Source: Toxorhynchites rutilus septentrionalis
Taxonomy: Eukaryota > Arthropoda > Insecta > Diptera > Culicidae
NCBI RefSeq assembly: GCF_029784135.1
Contig: NC_073745.1
Location: forward strand, 56,747,705 to 56,811,704
Length of the DNA: 64,000 nucleotides
Reading direction: 5' to 3'
The notes under the pieces are model-generated. The model saw only the letters and a program-made list of their open reading frames with translations, had not been told where the DNA came from and did no database searches. The position numbers were made by a program, and so were the translations under genes. Below, piece by piece: positions 47,988 to 59,259 of the stretch. Position 1 is the first letter of the stretch, and the number at the start of each line of letters is the position of its first letter.

Positions 47988-50900
47988 GAACAATTGAAGA
48001 AAAGGAAACGAAACATGTGGTTTTCTCCTGCTGGCTTGAATTCTCAGATTCTCAGATTCACATATTCTCCGATTCTCTGATTTTTTGATTCCCAAATTTA
48101 TTAAATTCCTCGATTCCCAGATTCCAAGATTCTCGATTCTAAAATTTTAAAATTATCAGATTCAAAATTTCAAAATTTGTAGATTCTTAGATTCTTGAAT
48201 TCTTAGATTATTAGTTACTTAGATTCTCACATTCTTAGATTCTTAGATTCTTAGATTTATAGATACTTAGATTCTTAGATTCTTAGATTCATAGATTCTT
48301 AGATTCTTAGATTCTTAGATTCTTAGATTCTTAGATTCTTAGATTCTTAGATTTTTAGATTCTTAGATTCTTAGATTCTTAGATTCTTAGATTCTTAGAT
48401 TCTTAGATTCTTAGATTCTTAGATTCTTAGATTCTTAGATTCTTAGATTCTTAGATTCTTAGATTCTTAGATTCTTAGATTCTTAGATTCTTAGATTCTT
48501 AGATTCTTAGATTCTTAGATTCTTAGATTATCAGATTCTTAGATTCTTAGATTCTTAGATTCTTAGATTCTTAGATTCTTAGATTCTTAGATTCTTAGAT
48601 TCTTAGATTCTTAGATTCTTAGATTCTTAGATTCTCGGATTCTAGAATTATCAGATTCTCAGATAACTGGATTCATAGATTCTCAGATTTATTCTGATTC
48701 AGAATCTCAAAATCGGACTCAGATTTTCATTGTTTAGATTCTTAGATTCAAGTCCTCAGATTCACACTTTCTCATATTCAAAGATTAGAAGATCTTTAGA
48801 TTCTAGGATTTTCAGATTCTCAGATTCCCACATTCTCACATTCAATAAGATTCGCAGATTCTGAAAGTTTCAGTTTCTCTGACTCAGATTTTCAGATTAA
48901 GATTCTCAGATAATCTTTTTTTTTAAATTCTAAGTTTCTCATATTCTTAGATTATCAGATCCTCTAATTTAGATTCTTGGACTCAGATTCTCATGTTCAC
49001 AGATTCTGAGATTAATTTTTTTCAGATTCAGGTTCTCAGACTGTGATGCTCAGATATAGGTTCTCTGATTCTGATTCTCTAATTTATATTCTTTGATTCA
49101 GATTATCATATTCTGATTCTCAGATTATGATTTAGATTTTGAGATTCAGATTCTCGTAGGTCGTGCAATATTTCGAAATAGCATGGTTCAAAGTGATGAA
49201 CATTGGAAACATTCAATTGCACTTTGAGGCTTCAATGAACAATAAGTTCATGTTCCAGATTCGATTCTAAATAAGAACCAATGCCAATTCTAATTCTTCA
49301 TTATTTATTAACTTTATTAAAACAATTTTTATTTATTGATACGAAGTTCAAAACAAAATTACAGTTGTTTCGGATTCTACATAAAGATTCTTAATTCTAA
49401 TTCGAAATTTTGGTTCTTGATATAGATTTCAGATTCGAATTCAGAATCAACTTCATAATGAAGATTCAACAGCAAGACCTCGATTCTGATGCCCAGAAGT
49501 CGTATTAGATTCCCGATTATAATTTCGAGTGCCGATTACTGCAGATACCAGATACAGACATCGGATACAGATTTCAGATTAGGAACACAAACTTCCAAAT
49601 TCAGAAATTTTTGTCCAAATTTCCGAGTTCAAATCTACATCTTGATTCCGGATTCAGGATTCCTAGTTTCAAGTTTTATAGTATAGATTTTGGATTTTGG
49701 AATCCAGTCTACGACTTCTAATTCCCTTTCCGAACCCAAAAACAAGGACGGATTCCAGATTTATGTTCTACACTCGGATTTAGGATTTTATATTTTACGG
49801 CACCAAATAAGATTCTAATGGCCGATTCTGGGGTTGAATTATTGGAGAAGACGTCCAATACCATGTTTCAAATCCTTGTTATGATTTCAAATTTCAAATA
49901 AATATACCAGATCCTGGCATAGTTTCCAAATATGCTGATTCCAGATTCTAGATTAAGGTTCCACATTCAAATGTGCCAATTCGATATTCAAATCTCGAAT
50001 ACCAAACTACCAAAACCAAGTTTGATGTTTCGTATTATATGTTCAAATTCTAGATTCAGCCAGATTCTGAACTGGAATTCCTAATTCGCGTTCGATTTTT
50101 TTATTCTTGGTACGAACTACAGATTCGAATTAAGATTATAGATTCCATAACACTGATTCGAGAGTTAGACCTCGGTTTTAAAGATCGGATATCGATATAA
50201 AATTTTAGAAAACTTGTTACGTATACATATTCCAGATAAAGATTTCGGATGCGGATTCCGAATTAAGGACAAATCTTTGATACTCAGATCCATGAGTAGA
50301 TTTCAAACTTAGGTATTCTGGTGTCAAAGTTTAAATCTAGATCTAGATTCCGGATTCCTGTTTCAGACAGTAAATTTTCGAATTCGGAATCCAAATTTAG
50401 ACTCCAGCTTCAGATTCCTTTTTTCAATTCTAGATTTATATTCAATGCATATTCTACACTCGGAATTACGATCAAGGATTTCAGGTCACTGCCTTAAATG
50501 AGATTCAAATTTTCAAGTTTGGAGATTAAAGTATTTCCAAGTTCAATTATTACATCCTGACCAAAATCTTGTATTTAATTTGTTATTGATGCTCAGATTC
50601 AAAAGTTTGATTCCGTCTTTCAAATCTATTTGATGATTTCAGCTTCAGATTCTAGATAAATATCCTACAGTTTCCAGAATGCTGATTCTCGAATCCACAA
50701 TCAATTCTCAGATTTCAGTTTCAGATTGCCAATTCAAATAGATTTCAATTTCAAATATTTGAATTCAAGATTCAGAGCTCCAAAACCAAATTAGTAGAAC
50801 CAGATTTGAGGTTTTGTTATGATATGTCTTACTCAGATTTCCGATTCTCAAATTCTCAGAATCTCAAATTTAGATTCTCAGATTCATGGTTTCAAACTAA

Positions 50901-52100
50901 GATTCTCAAATTACGAAGGATTCTTAGATTCTCAGATTCAGACATTTAGATTCAGATTCTCAGATTATTTAGATTCGGCTTCAGATTCTGTGTTAGGATT
51001 CTTAGTTTTAAATCGCTATTTTACTTAGTACTTCTGATTCTTTATACGAAATTCCGGTGCATAGTTCCAGCTCATAGATTTCGTGATATAGATTCAAAAG
51101 ATAGAACTGCCATCCTGACAGATTACGAACAGGTTACGTATAAATAATCCAGCTACAGTCTTTGGACTCAGATAAGAAACACAGTCTTTTAAATTCATAT
51201 CCATAATTAAATTCTAATTTCATATTCTCGTGCAGAGTTTCGAGTTCAAATCCAGATCTAGATTTCGGATTCTAGGTTCTTAGTTTCAGTTTATGTAGTA
51301 CAGTTTGTAATACGAATCCAGATTTGGGTTCAAGATTCAGATTGATCATTTGGATTCTAGATTTAGATACATAAACTCATACAGATTCCGGATTCATATT
51401 TTTTCGTTCTGATGTAAGATTTTATATTTCAGGTCATGTTCCCAAATAAGATTCAAATTGTCGATTTAAGGTTCAAGAAATAGAGTGAGCTCAATATTTT
51501 TTATCCGAATCACGGTTCAAATCGAGAAGTCCAATTTCATGTTCCAAATTAAGATGCTGATAGTTTATTAATTTTATTAATAGTTCAGCTTGAGATTCCA
51601 GATGCCGATTCAGAATTTAGATTCATGCAAATGTTCCTATTTTGCCATTTAGCTGTTTTGCTATTATGTGTTTTATGAGTCCTTATTAGTTATGAGTTAT
51701 ATGTTTTTATGATTTTCCGATTCAAAGATTCTAAGATTCTCAGATTTTCTGATTCTCACATTCTTGGATTATAAGATTCTTAGATTCAGTTTTTCTGACT
51801 CAGATTTTCAGATTTAGATTCTCAGATTATCAGTTTCTCGAATTCTAAGATCCTCTTATTCTTAGATTATGAAAATCTCAAATTCAGATTTTTGGATTCT
51901 CAGATTCTCATGTTCACAAATTCTGATCCCCAGATTAGTTTTTTTTCACATTCAGATTCTCAGACTTCGATGCTCAGATAAAGATTCTCTGATTCTGATT
52001 CTCTAATTTATATTCTTAGATTCAGATTATCATACTCTGATTCTCAGATTATGAATTCCAGATTTAGATTTTCAGATTCAGATTTGCAGGTTCTCAATCG
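47988..52100. repeat. GATTCT octamer-derived satellite, plus polarity
   Basis: The left part, to 48,180, is degenerate. 48,180-48,660 is the near-perfect octamer array listed separately, and the rest to 52,100 is a diverged field of GATTCTCAGATT-like words. Larger duplications are visible: 48,870-49,130 with 51,780-52,080 (shared GACTCAGATTTTCAGATT, CTCATGTTCACA, GATGCTCAGATA and a CTGATTCTCTAATTTATATT box), and three looser units starting near 49,440, 50,180 and 51,110 that share a GAGTTCAAATC/GATTCCGGATTC/CCTAGTTTCA order. No gene is supported. Confidence 0.85.
48180..48660. repeat. Perfect GATTCTTA octamer array
   Basis: More than 40 head-to-tail GATTCTTA units, almost perfect between about 48,290 and 48,640, with isolated variants (ATTTTTAGAT near 48,350 and ATTATCAG near 48,527). 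Homogeneity at the centre and decay at both edges is the pattern expected from unequal exchange or slippage. Confidence 0.97.
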
Positions 52101-52363
52101 AATACTTAGAATAAAGAATGACAAATATTGTTTATAACGCCAATTTTTGTGGGATAATTGTGCTAGACTCGACTGTCGATACTGGGTTCTTATGTGCTGG
52201 TCGAAAAGGAGCTACAGTGAAGGCGCGTTGGCGTAGACTCGCCAACAGATGTATTTTGCTTTTTTCATTCCGGTGTTGCTCTAGGCAGTCTAGCCAGCAA
52301 GTAGTCAAAAGTAGATATTAAAACCGCTAGTTAGGACCTATTTGATCTAATCAATCGGATACA
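52101..52363. other. Complex segment, unassigned
   Basis: A balanced stretch between the satellite and the fold-back. It contains a 67-codon open frame (52,118-52,321) without recognisable motifs, and a GTTGCTCTAGGCAGTCTAGCCAGCAAG segment that loosely resembles GTATCGCTCTAGCCAGCGAG at about 53,565. The two may derive from one unrecognised repeat. Confidence 0.35.
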
Positions 52364-53075
52364 ATTTTCCGAATCGATTGGTACTCTATCCTTCCCTATT
52401 CGTAAACTAGGTGAACTTTTTTTTTATCCCATTTATTTATTAAAGGCTCATTAGCATTTTAGCTTCAACAGAGCCGAATTTTAATCGTGTACATGTCACA
52501 TGGTTATCATATCTATAATTAGCACATTACACAGTTGCCATTCGCCAGTATTCCTTCTATACCATTACATATGGTACATTCACACAGTAGCCATTTAGGC
52601 GTAAGGGTATTCTTTCTGTTCTTCCATTATCCAGTTGGACCACCGGACAGCGAAGACAGTTGTTTGATCATTGTTGAGTTATTTATAGAACAGTAGCCCG
52701 ATGTGTCTGGCAGAGCAGAGCAGTTGTATGGATGAATCGATCTTATTTCGACCGTGGATCGATCTCCATCGCTGATGATTGTTGCGTGGACGTAGCTATT
52801 CTGTAACAACACAAAGATGGTCAATGAGGGCCCTGAGTTTTGAACTCACGATCGATCGCTTACTAAGCGAACGCGCAACCAATGTGGCTACGGAGACCCC
52901 CAACTAGGTGAACTTGACATTAATTAAAAAAAATGAATACTAAAATCTAAATCTTGGAATCCGAACCTGAGAATCAGAATCAGATTCTAAGATTTAGATT
53001 ATAAAATTATTTTTTTTTAATCAATGTCAGTTTACGAATAGTGAAGGATCGAGTACCAATCGATTCGGAAAATTT
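52364..53075. mobile_element. Fold-back element split by a SINE
   Basis: The left arm, starting at about 52,364 (TTTTCCGAATCGATTGGTAC, then CTATTCGTAAAC), is matched in reverse complement by the right arm ending at about 53,075. The pairing resumes inside the SINE insertion (TTGACATTAATT against AATCAATGTCA, then AATCTAAATCTTGG against CTAAGATTTAGATT). The uninterrupted hairpin would have arms of roughly 100 bp, with its centre near 52,970. A 9-10 base insertion (AGGTGAACT) distinguishes the left arm. It encodes no protein. Confidence 0.85.
52419..52901 (-). mobile_element. Complete tRNA-Thr(AGT)-derived SINE with 14-bp TSD
   Basis: On the minus strand the head starts GGGGGTCTCCGTAGCC and has an anticodon arm TCGC-TTAGTAA-GCGA, whose 7-base loop places AGT at the anticodon, so the source was probably tRNA-Thr(AGT). 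A B box (GTGAGTTCAAAACTC) follows, then a body of about 400 bases and an AATAAATAAATGGGAT-A-run tail. The direct repeat AACTAGGTGAACTT flanks it exactly (52,405-52,418 and 52,902-52,915). At about 483 bp it is the longest SINE in the window. Diverged relatives lie at 1,160-1,400 and 6,056-6,140. Confidence 0.92.
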
Positions 53076-53246
53076 AAGTATCCAAAAATCAAAATTCTAC
53101 AATCTGAATTCAATTTAAGAGTATGAGAATCTTAGAATCTGAATTTGAGAATCAGAACCTGAGATTCAGAATAGGAGAATCTTAGAATTTAAAAATGTGA
53201 GAAATGCTATTCAAGTCGCAAGCGTGAAATTGTTCGCATCTTCACT
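53076..53246. repeat. GATTCT satellite in minus polarity
   Basis: Words here are AGAATCTTAGAATCTG and TGAGAATCAGAACCTGAG, the reverse complement of those left of the fold-back. The block is short and degenerate. Confidence 0.7.
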
Positions 53247-53250
53247 TTAA

Positions 53251-53494
53251 CTCTCTACAACCCAAGCCCGCCTTTAGACGGGCTTCGCGGATTCTCTTTT
53301 CAAACCATTTAGATATTATTTTTAATGTTCACCCCCACTAGAACGCCTTTAGAATATTTTCATCTATCACACATACACATTGTTTTTTTGCTGGCAACTT
53401 CCTGCTATGAGTATTTTATGTTGAAAGTCGGAAATTCGAGATAAAAGTGGAGTAGGTTTTTTTTAGATAAATAAAAAACTTGAGCGGTAGAGGG
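53251..53494. mobile_element. piggyBac-type MITE, 244 bp, TTAA-flanked
   Basis: TTAA on both sides (53,247-53,250 and 53,495-53,498). The inverted ends are CTCTCTACAACCCAAG at the left and CCCTCTACCGCTCAAG from the right read inward. A small GC-rich hairpin (AAGCCCG...CGGGCTT) sits just inside the left end. No coding potential. It is a different family from the TTAA elements at 3.1 and 19.1 kb. Confidence 0.82.
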
Positions 53495-53509
53495 TTAAGG
53501 AAAGGGCGC

Positions 53510-53690
53510 AAACAACTGCATTGAGCGAGAGTATAAAATATGTCATTTGCGATTTCTATGCCAGTATCGCTCTAGCCAGCGAGCAGTGAACAGCTTTTAT
53601 TAAGGCTGAGAGGTAACTTGAATGTTTTTGAATGTAAGTTGCGGCAAAACCAGCCCTTTTCAAGGCCAACGAAGAGTTAATAAGTTTTTT
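53510..53690 (+). promoter_or_regulatory. TATA/initiator island followed by a histone-like stem-loop
   Basis: GTATAAAATA at 53,531-53,540 is followed about 31 bases later by CCAGTATCGCTC (an initiator-like position), then a short leader ending AGCAGTGAACAGC. About 85 bases further, AGCCCTTTTCAAGGCCAACG (53,651-53,670) resembles the histone mRNA 3' stem-loop (GGCCCTTTTCAGGGCC in typical form), but with one mispair, and is followed by a purine-rich GAAGAG. No histone reading frame lies between. It may be a deleted histone gene or a coincidence of motifs. Confidence 0.3.
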
Positions 53691-55853
53691 TTCGTTTATT
53701 TCTAAGATAATATCTCAAAGTGATAAACAGGTGAATTGAGTAAAATAATTTTGCAGTCCTGCGTTAGAAATGCGGACTCAAATTTTTTTTTCGGGTTTAA
53801 AACTTCAGATGTTGGTTTCAGATACCGATCATGGATGTAGATTTTTGATTCTGATCGCAGATAGCTTTCATTAAGTTTAGGATTCTAGAATCTACAGACA
53901 TTTTGGTTCAGATTTTAGATTCCTAGTTTTCCTAGTTAACCAATGCTTATCTTTTGCGATGGTATTCGTAGATATTTGTTGATACACACGATCCATAAAT
54001 ATACGCTACAAAAACGGTCATAATTTATTCTAGACAAATATATCGTAAATAATCTATTACAACAAAGTACGTTCCATCCGGATCCTTGATCCCTTTACGC
54101 TCGTTAATTTTTCCCACCCTCGAGAGGATTACCATTTTAATTGATATCCATTTGAACATTCTTTCTGTTAACGTGCGCACACGGGTGGCTCTCCCCCCTC
54201 GGGAAGGAAAAAAACAAATGTTTCGTCTATTTTACAGTTGATTACCAGCCATCAGTATTTGATAGAACGACGCAAAACGCACAAATGCAAAACATACACC
54301 CCCAAAAAATATGAAAAACTCGGGCAGCGCCCAAACAATGTTAACCGCCACCGCCCGGCTAGTCTAGGGGGGGGGGGGGGGGCGGTGAGGGTGAAGCCAC
54401 ATACCACCATCAACCGAGGGAAAACTCGAAGCGCGGAAACCCAAAAACAAAATAAAATTAAAATTCCGATCTCTCTCGAGGGCAATCAAATGAATTAATC
54501 CAGCGCGCAGCACTTTCGATAAATATAAAATTTCCCATCAGCAGCAGTCGAGCAAAAAGAGGGGCCCGCAAAGAGTGAACTGTGAATCGTAAGTGTTCTT
54601 CCGTTTTGCCACAATTGCCGTGAAGGAATCGAGGAATCGTCGCCGAAATCAGGCCGAAATATGATGGCGAAGAGTAGAAAAAAAAATTAAGTACAAGTGC
54701 AGAATCAATTGAGTTTATTGCTTTTTTTGCTGCTTTACTTTTCGAACGTTCCTGAAGACCCTTAAGAGCTTCGTCTTCTTCGGGTGGATGCAGTTAACTT
54801 TTAAAACGACCCCCTCCCCAACTCTTTGGTCTCACGGCTGCAGTTTTCTGTCTCTGTATGGCAAACTGGCGAATGGGTGGAGCCGACGGGGGTTTAGAAA
54901 ATCAAACACAAAAGTTTCGCAAATTTAAAATTCAATCTGCGAATAAAATATTCAATTTAAATTACTAGATTCGTCTATCTTTCCTTCAATTTTCTCTGTC
55001 GCCGAAATCGAGTGGTGGCGGCAGTTTCTCCTCGCAATCGCCACCCACTTTGGGTGGAGGAAGTGGGAGTCTGTCGGTCCCAGCGAACCGTTCTGTGTGA
55101 TTGGAGCGATTTTAAATCGTAGGTCGTCGTGATTGACCTTTTTCCAGTGTGCTTTTTTTTGTTTGTTCTTCTGCTTACTGTCTGTCCTATTGTTGATGTA
55201 AATCTTTTTTTTTTCTTTTTCAGCTTCCACTTCTTGTGAGGAAGCTTCTCATTTTATTTTCTATATCCCCTCTCCGGTAGCAGTAATCCAATTAAAATAA
55301 CTTATCTTCCAAGACCCAGATTGAGTGTGTGCGTGTGTGTGCTAAGGAGGACCGCATTTGTCAACCGTAAAGTTGCGAACAAACGACATTGGCAAATTTT
55401 GTGAGATGAAGGTAAAGAAACATTGGAGAGATCAAAGAATTTGAGTGTATCTTGTTTGAGGAATGAATCTGCGAACCTGTGCTCTGTTTGTATTAGTTTA
55501 TTTTTCGACCGAAATTAATCACTTGAAAAATGTTCGATGCATAATATTAGGCTTGGCTCAGAAATATTTTTTTTCAATTTACTGATACTTGCGCCTCCAC
55601 ATTCAAACTGGAAACAAATAACAACGAATTTTATACTGATGGACGAGCAGAAAAATAACCGCCCATGCAGTTTATGACCTACGCAAAAAAAAAGTTATAA
55701 AATAGAAAGTTCTCGACGGTATCTGGAGATTCATTTTGAATAAGCTTCTGAAAGATCAAACTTAGAATAACATTGATTGAATCGCTCAAAAGTTTGTTGA
55801 GGGGCTATGAATGCTATTATCTAGTATCAATATTTATTATACAGTTTCTGTAG
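53691..55853. other. Complex-sequence island, no recognisable gene
   Basis: After a short GATTCT-like stretch (to about 53,940) the sequence becomes balanced. Features seen: a 16-G run at 54,367-54,382, CGATAAATATAAAA at about 54,518 followed by CAGCAGCAGTCGAGC and, at 54,588, a donor-like ATCGTAAGTG. This might mark a 5' non-coding exon, but the TATA-to-start spacing is too short to be convincing. A TG run lies at 55,326-55,340. Open frames (54,238-54,498 plus, 54,952-55,230 minus) have no family signature. Confidence 0.45.
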
Positions 55854-55899
55854 TTGATTAGCATCGGTTTCGATGACCCTCTATCTACTATTGTAATTT

Positions 55900-56210
55900 T
55901 ACAATTTAGCTTTTGCTTTTGTTTTTCTATTTTTCTATTCTCCAATTTTTTTATTTACATTTTCCTAAATTCCTATTTTCCTATTTTCCTAATTTCCCGT
56001 TTTCCTATTTTCCTATTTTTCATTTTTCTACTTTACTATTTTCCTATTTTCCTATTTTCCTATGTTTCTATTTTCCTATTTTCATATTTTCCTATTTTCC
56101 TATTTGCCTATTTTCCTATTTTTTCCAACTTTCCTGTTTTCGTTTTTTTCCCAATTTAATATTTTCCTATTTCCGTATTTTCCTATTTTCTTACCTTCCT
56201 TTTTTGCTAT
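55900..56210. repeat. TTTTCCTA octamer array, degenerate
   Basis: Head-to-tail TTTTCCTA units (also TTTTTCTA and TTTTCATA variants). The open frames across it are repetitive FSYFPIFL strings created by the octamer read in a 24-base cycle and are not genes. Confidence 0.9.
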
Positions 56211-57119
56211 TTGGCAAATGGCAAATTAGTTTCAATTTTCCGAAGGTCGTTCGAGTTAAGAATTGTTTTTCTGAGATAAAAGAATTCAACTGAATGAAAA
56301 CAGAAAAAATCACAATTATCACTAGTTTTTTTTTTTAACTGAACGACATTTTTTTGCTCAATTATCCTCGCATTCCCCTGATTTCGTTCGCCATGATTAA
56401 GATTTGATTGGTTTTGAGATTGAAAGACAAGATTTGACTGTTGTATTATAATATTTTTATTTGCGATCAAACTATTCATCATTTTTTCTTTTCATTTTAG
56501 ATTTATTATTCTATTTCGAATTGAAGAATGAACACTTAATAGATTTGATTTTTCATCTAAATAATTATAATGTTATAATTGGTTTGTATTGTACATAAAC
56601 ACGTTAATATTAAACGTTATGAAAAAAATCAAGTAATTATATATAACATAATTGATATAAAAAGAATCACAAAATAATGAACACAGTGCGAAAAAACCTG
56701 AAAACTCCGAAAAATGTTTTATGAAACGAAAATAAAAACCGTAAAGACAGTTATGAAATATAGATTACCCGTACAATTTAGGAAAAAAAAGTTCGTAAAA
56801 CAATAGAAAGTTATTTAACACAACTGAATGCATAACCTTTACATAAGGTAGAAGTCTTGGAATAAAGAAGGGTCATATGAAATAAATAAAGAAAGTTTTT
56901 CTGAAAGTTGCATCGATAAAATAATATAAAAGTAGATCTTGCATGAGCATTTAGCAATATTAAATTCTTAATACAATGAGATAAGAAACATCAAAGGGAA
57001 AATGTATTACAATAAAAGAAACCATTAAAAAAAATGTCAAGGATCGATTTTGACCCTAATTGATAATCAGTACTGAATGAAGCTGATGCAATAACTCTTT
57101 AAAAAAAGATGGAAGGAGG
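56211..57119. other. AT-rich DNA, no gene seen
   Basis: Irregular AT-rich sequence without recognisable element ends or reading frames. The 91-codon minus frame at 56,207-56,482 has no domain signature. Confidence 0.6.
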
Positions 57120-57777
57120 AAAGTAACCAACAATCCAAATCCTTGAATTTCCGATTCTAAGATTCAGGCTCTCAAATTCAGATTTATTAAAGTTTTCACA
57201 TTCAGATACTCCGATTTTCAAATTCAGATTCTTTAATTCGATTTCCAAGATTCTCAGATTCATATTCTCAGATGCTGATGCTCAGGTTCAAATTCTCTGA
57301 TACAATTTTTCACATTTTTCCGATTTCCGATTTTCAATTTTCAGAGTTTTTAATTAACATATTTCTAGATTCTCAGTTTCTCTGATTCTGAATTTCAGTT
57401 TCAAATTAGCAGATTCTGACGCTCAGATTAGCATTCTCTTAGCCTGATTCTCTAATATATATTCTCAGACCCTCGGATTTCCATGTTCTCAGATTCTGAG
57501 ATTCTCAGACTTTCAGTTTCTCACATACTCAGACTCTCAAATTCCCAGATTCTCAGATACTCAGATTTTCAGATTCTAAGATTCTAAACTTCTTAAAATC
57601 TCGGGCTCTCCGATTCTCCGATTCTCAGATTCAGAGGCTTCAAGAATCTGAGATTGTGAGATTTTTTAGATTCTCTAATTCTCAGATTTTCAGATTCTCA
57701 GATTCTCGGATTAATAATATTAGTTTCTGGTCCTCAGATACCGATTTAAAATTCGGATCCAGATTCTCAGTTCATCT

Positions 57778-58049
57778 TCTTCTTCTTGAATGGCGTTAAC
57801 GTTCCCTTGTGGAACTTTTGCCGTCTCAACGTATGCATTAACTAGCGTCATTTATTAATACTTGGTCGAGATTTCTTAAGCCAAATAACACGCCTTGAAT
57901 GTATTCCGAGGGGCAAGCTCTTGAATACGCATGACCACAGTGCAAGTCGAAGGAAATTTCTTTGACGAAAAATCCCCCGGCCAGAACGGGAATCGAACCC
58001 GAACACCCGGCATGATAATGTGAGACGCTAACCACTCGGCCACGGGTGC
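57778..58049 (-). mobile_element. GAA-tailed tRNA SINE, full copy A, 17-bp TSD
   Basis: On the minus strand: tRNA-like head TGCACCCGTGGCCGAGTGG with A box, then a GGGTTCGATTCCC B box, then a body (GTCAAAGAAATTTCC, AGCTTGCCCCTCGG, GGCGTGTTATTTGGC, AATAAATGACGCTAG) and a (GAA)n 3' tail. The direct repeat AGATTCTCAGTTCATCT lies at 57,761-57,777 and 58,050-58,066. The sequence is nearly identical to the copy 1.2 kb downstream. It is probably mobilised by a LINE that recognises a GAA-repeat tail, but the partner is not in this window. Confidence 0.93.
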
Positions 58050-58982
58050 AGATTCTCAGTTCATCTGATTTTAAATTTCACAGATTCTCAGAATCATGTT
58101 CTCTCAAATTTAAATTCTGATCCTCATTTTTAGAATCTCAGATTCAAATTCTATGATTTACAAATCTCAGATTCTCATATTCTCAGAATTTCACATTCTC
58201 AGATTCACAGTTTCTCAGATTTTTAATCTCAGTTTCTGATTCTCAGATTCATATTCAGAATCTCAGGTTCTGGTTCACAAATTCAGATTCTCAGGTGATT
58301 TCTCAGATTTTCAAATTCTCAGATTCTTAAATTCAAATCCCAGATTCCTGATTCCAGATTTCAAATGCTACATTCCAAATGGCACATTTCCAATTTCAGA
58401 TTCCTGATTCTCAGGTTCTTATATTCCTCAGGTTCTAAGATTCCTCAGATTCATAGATTCTCAGATCCTCAGTTTCTCAGTTTCTCGGTTTCTCAGATTC
58501 TTAGATTTTAAAAATTTCAGAATCTCATGTTAATATTTTCTGATTCTCAGAATCAGATTCACAGTAAAAGTTCGATTTTTTCGATTCTCAGATTCTAAGA
58601 TTCTAAGAATATTTTCTGATTGTCAGAATCAGATTCAAAGTAAAAGTTCGATTTTTTCGATTCTCAGATTCTAAGATCCTTCGATTCACAAATTCACAGA
58701 TTCTCGGATTCAGAATCTCAGTTTCCGATTCTCAGATTCATATTCAGAACTTTAAGTTCTGGTTCACATATTCAGATTCTCAGATTATCAGATTTTCAAT
58801 TTCACAGATTTTCAGACTCAGATTGGGGTTTTCAATTAAGGGTTCTCAGATTCTCAGATTTTCAAATTCTCAGATTCATAGATTCTGATCCCAGATTCTC
58901 GATTCCACCAAATGCCGCATTCCGAATTTCAGATTCCTTATTTCCAGAATCTTAGAGTTTCAGTTACTCATATCTGGATTCT

Positions 58983-59259
58983 TCTTCTTCTTGAATGGCG
59001 TTAACGTTCCTTTGTGGAACTTTTGCCGTCTCAACGTATGCATTAACTAGCGTCATTTATTAATACTTGGTCGAGATTTCTTAAGCCAAATAACACGCCT
59101 TGAATGTATTCCGAGGGGCAAGCTCTTGAATACGCATGACCACAGTGCAAGTCGAAGGAAATTTCTTTGACGAAAAATCCCCCGGCCAGAACGGGAATCG
59201 AACCCGAACACCCGGCATGATAATGTGAGACGCTAACCACTCGGCCACGGGTGCACTAA
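58983..59259 (-). mobile_element. GAA-tailed tRNA SINE, full copy B, 11-bp TSD
   Basis: The same element as copy A, in the same orientation, differing at very few positions (for example CCCTTGTGG against CCTTTGTGG). It is flanked by ATCTGGATTCT at 58,972-58,982 and 59,260-59,270. The separate target duplications show an independent insertion and not a duplication of the array. Both target sites contain the GATTCT-type word of the satellite. Confidence 0.92.

Noticed and set aside
48180..48660. CRISPR-like regular repeats
   Set aside because: The 8-bp units are contiguous with no spacers and the genome is eukaryotic.
54505..54590. TATA promoter plus 5' non-coding exon with a GTAAGT donor
   Set aside because: The distance from TATA to the best initiator-like sequence is too short, and no downstream exon was recognised. 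Kept only as a comment in the island entry.
55854..56293. Phe/Pro-rich hydrophobic open frames that could suggest a membrane protein
   Set aside because: They are translations of the TTTTCCTA octamer array in two frames.
57838..58035. 65-codon frame repeated identically at 59,043 as a small conserved gene
   Set aside because: The identity is explained by two recent SINE insertions. The frame crosses the tRNA-derived head.
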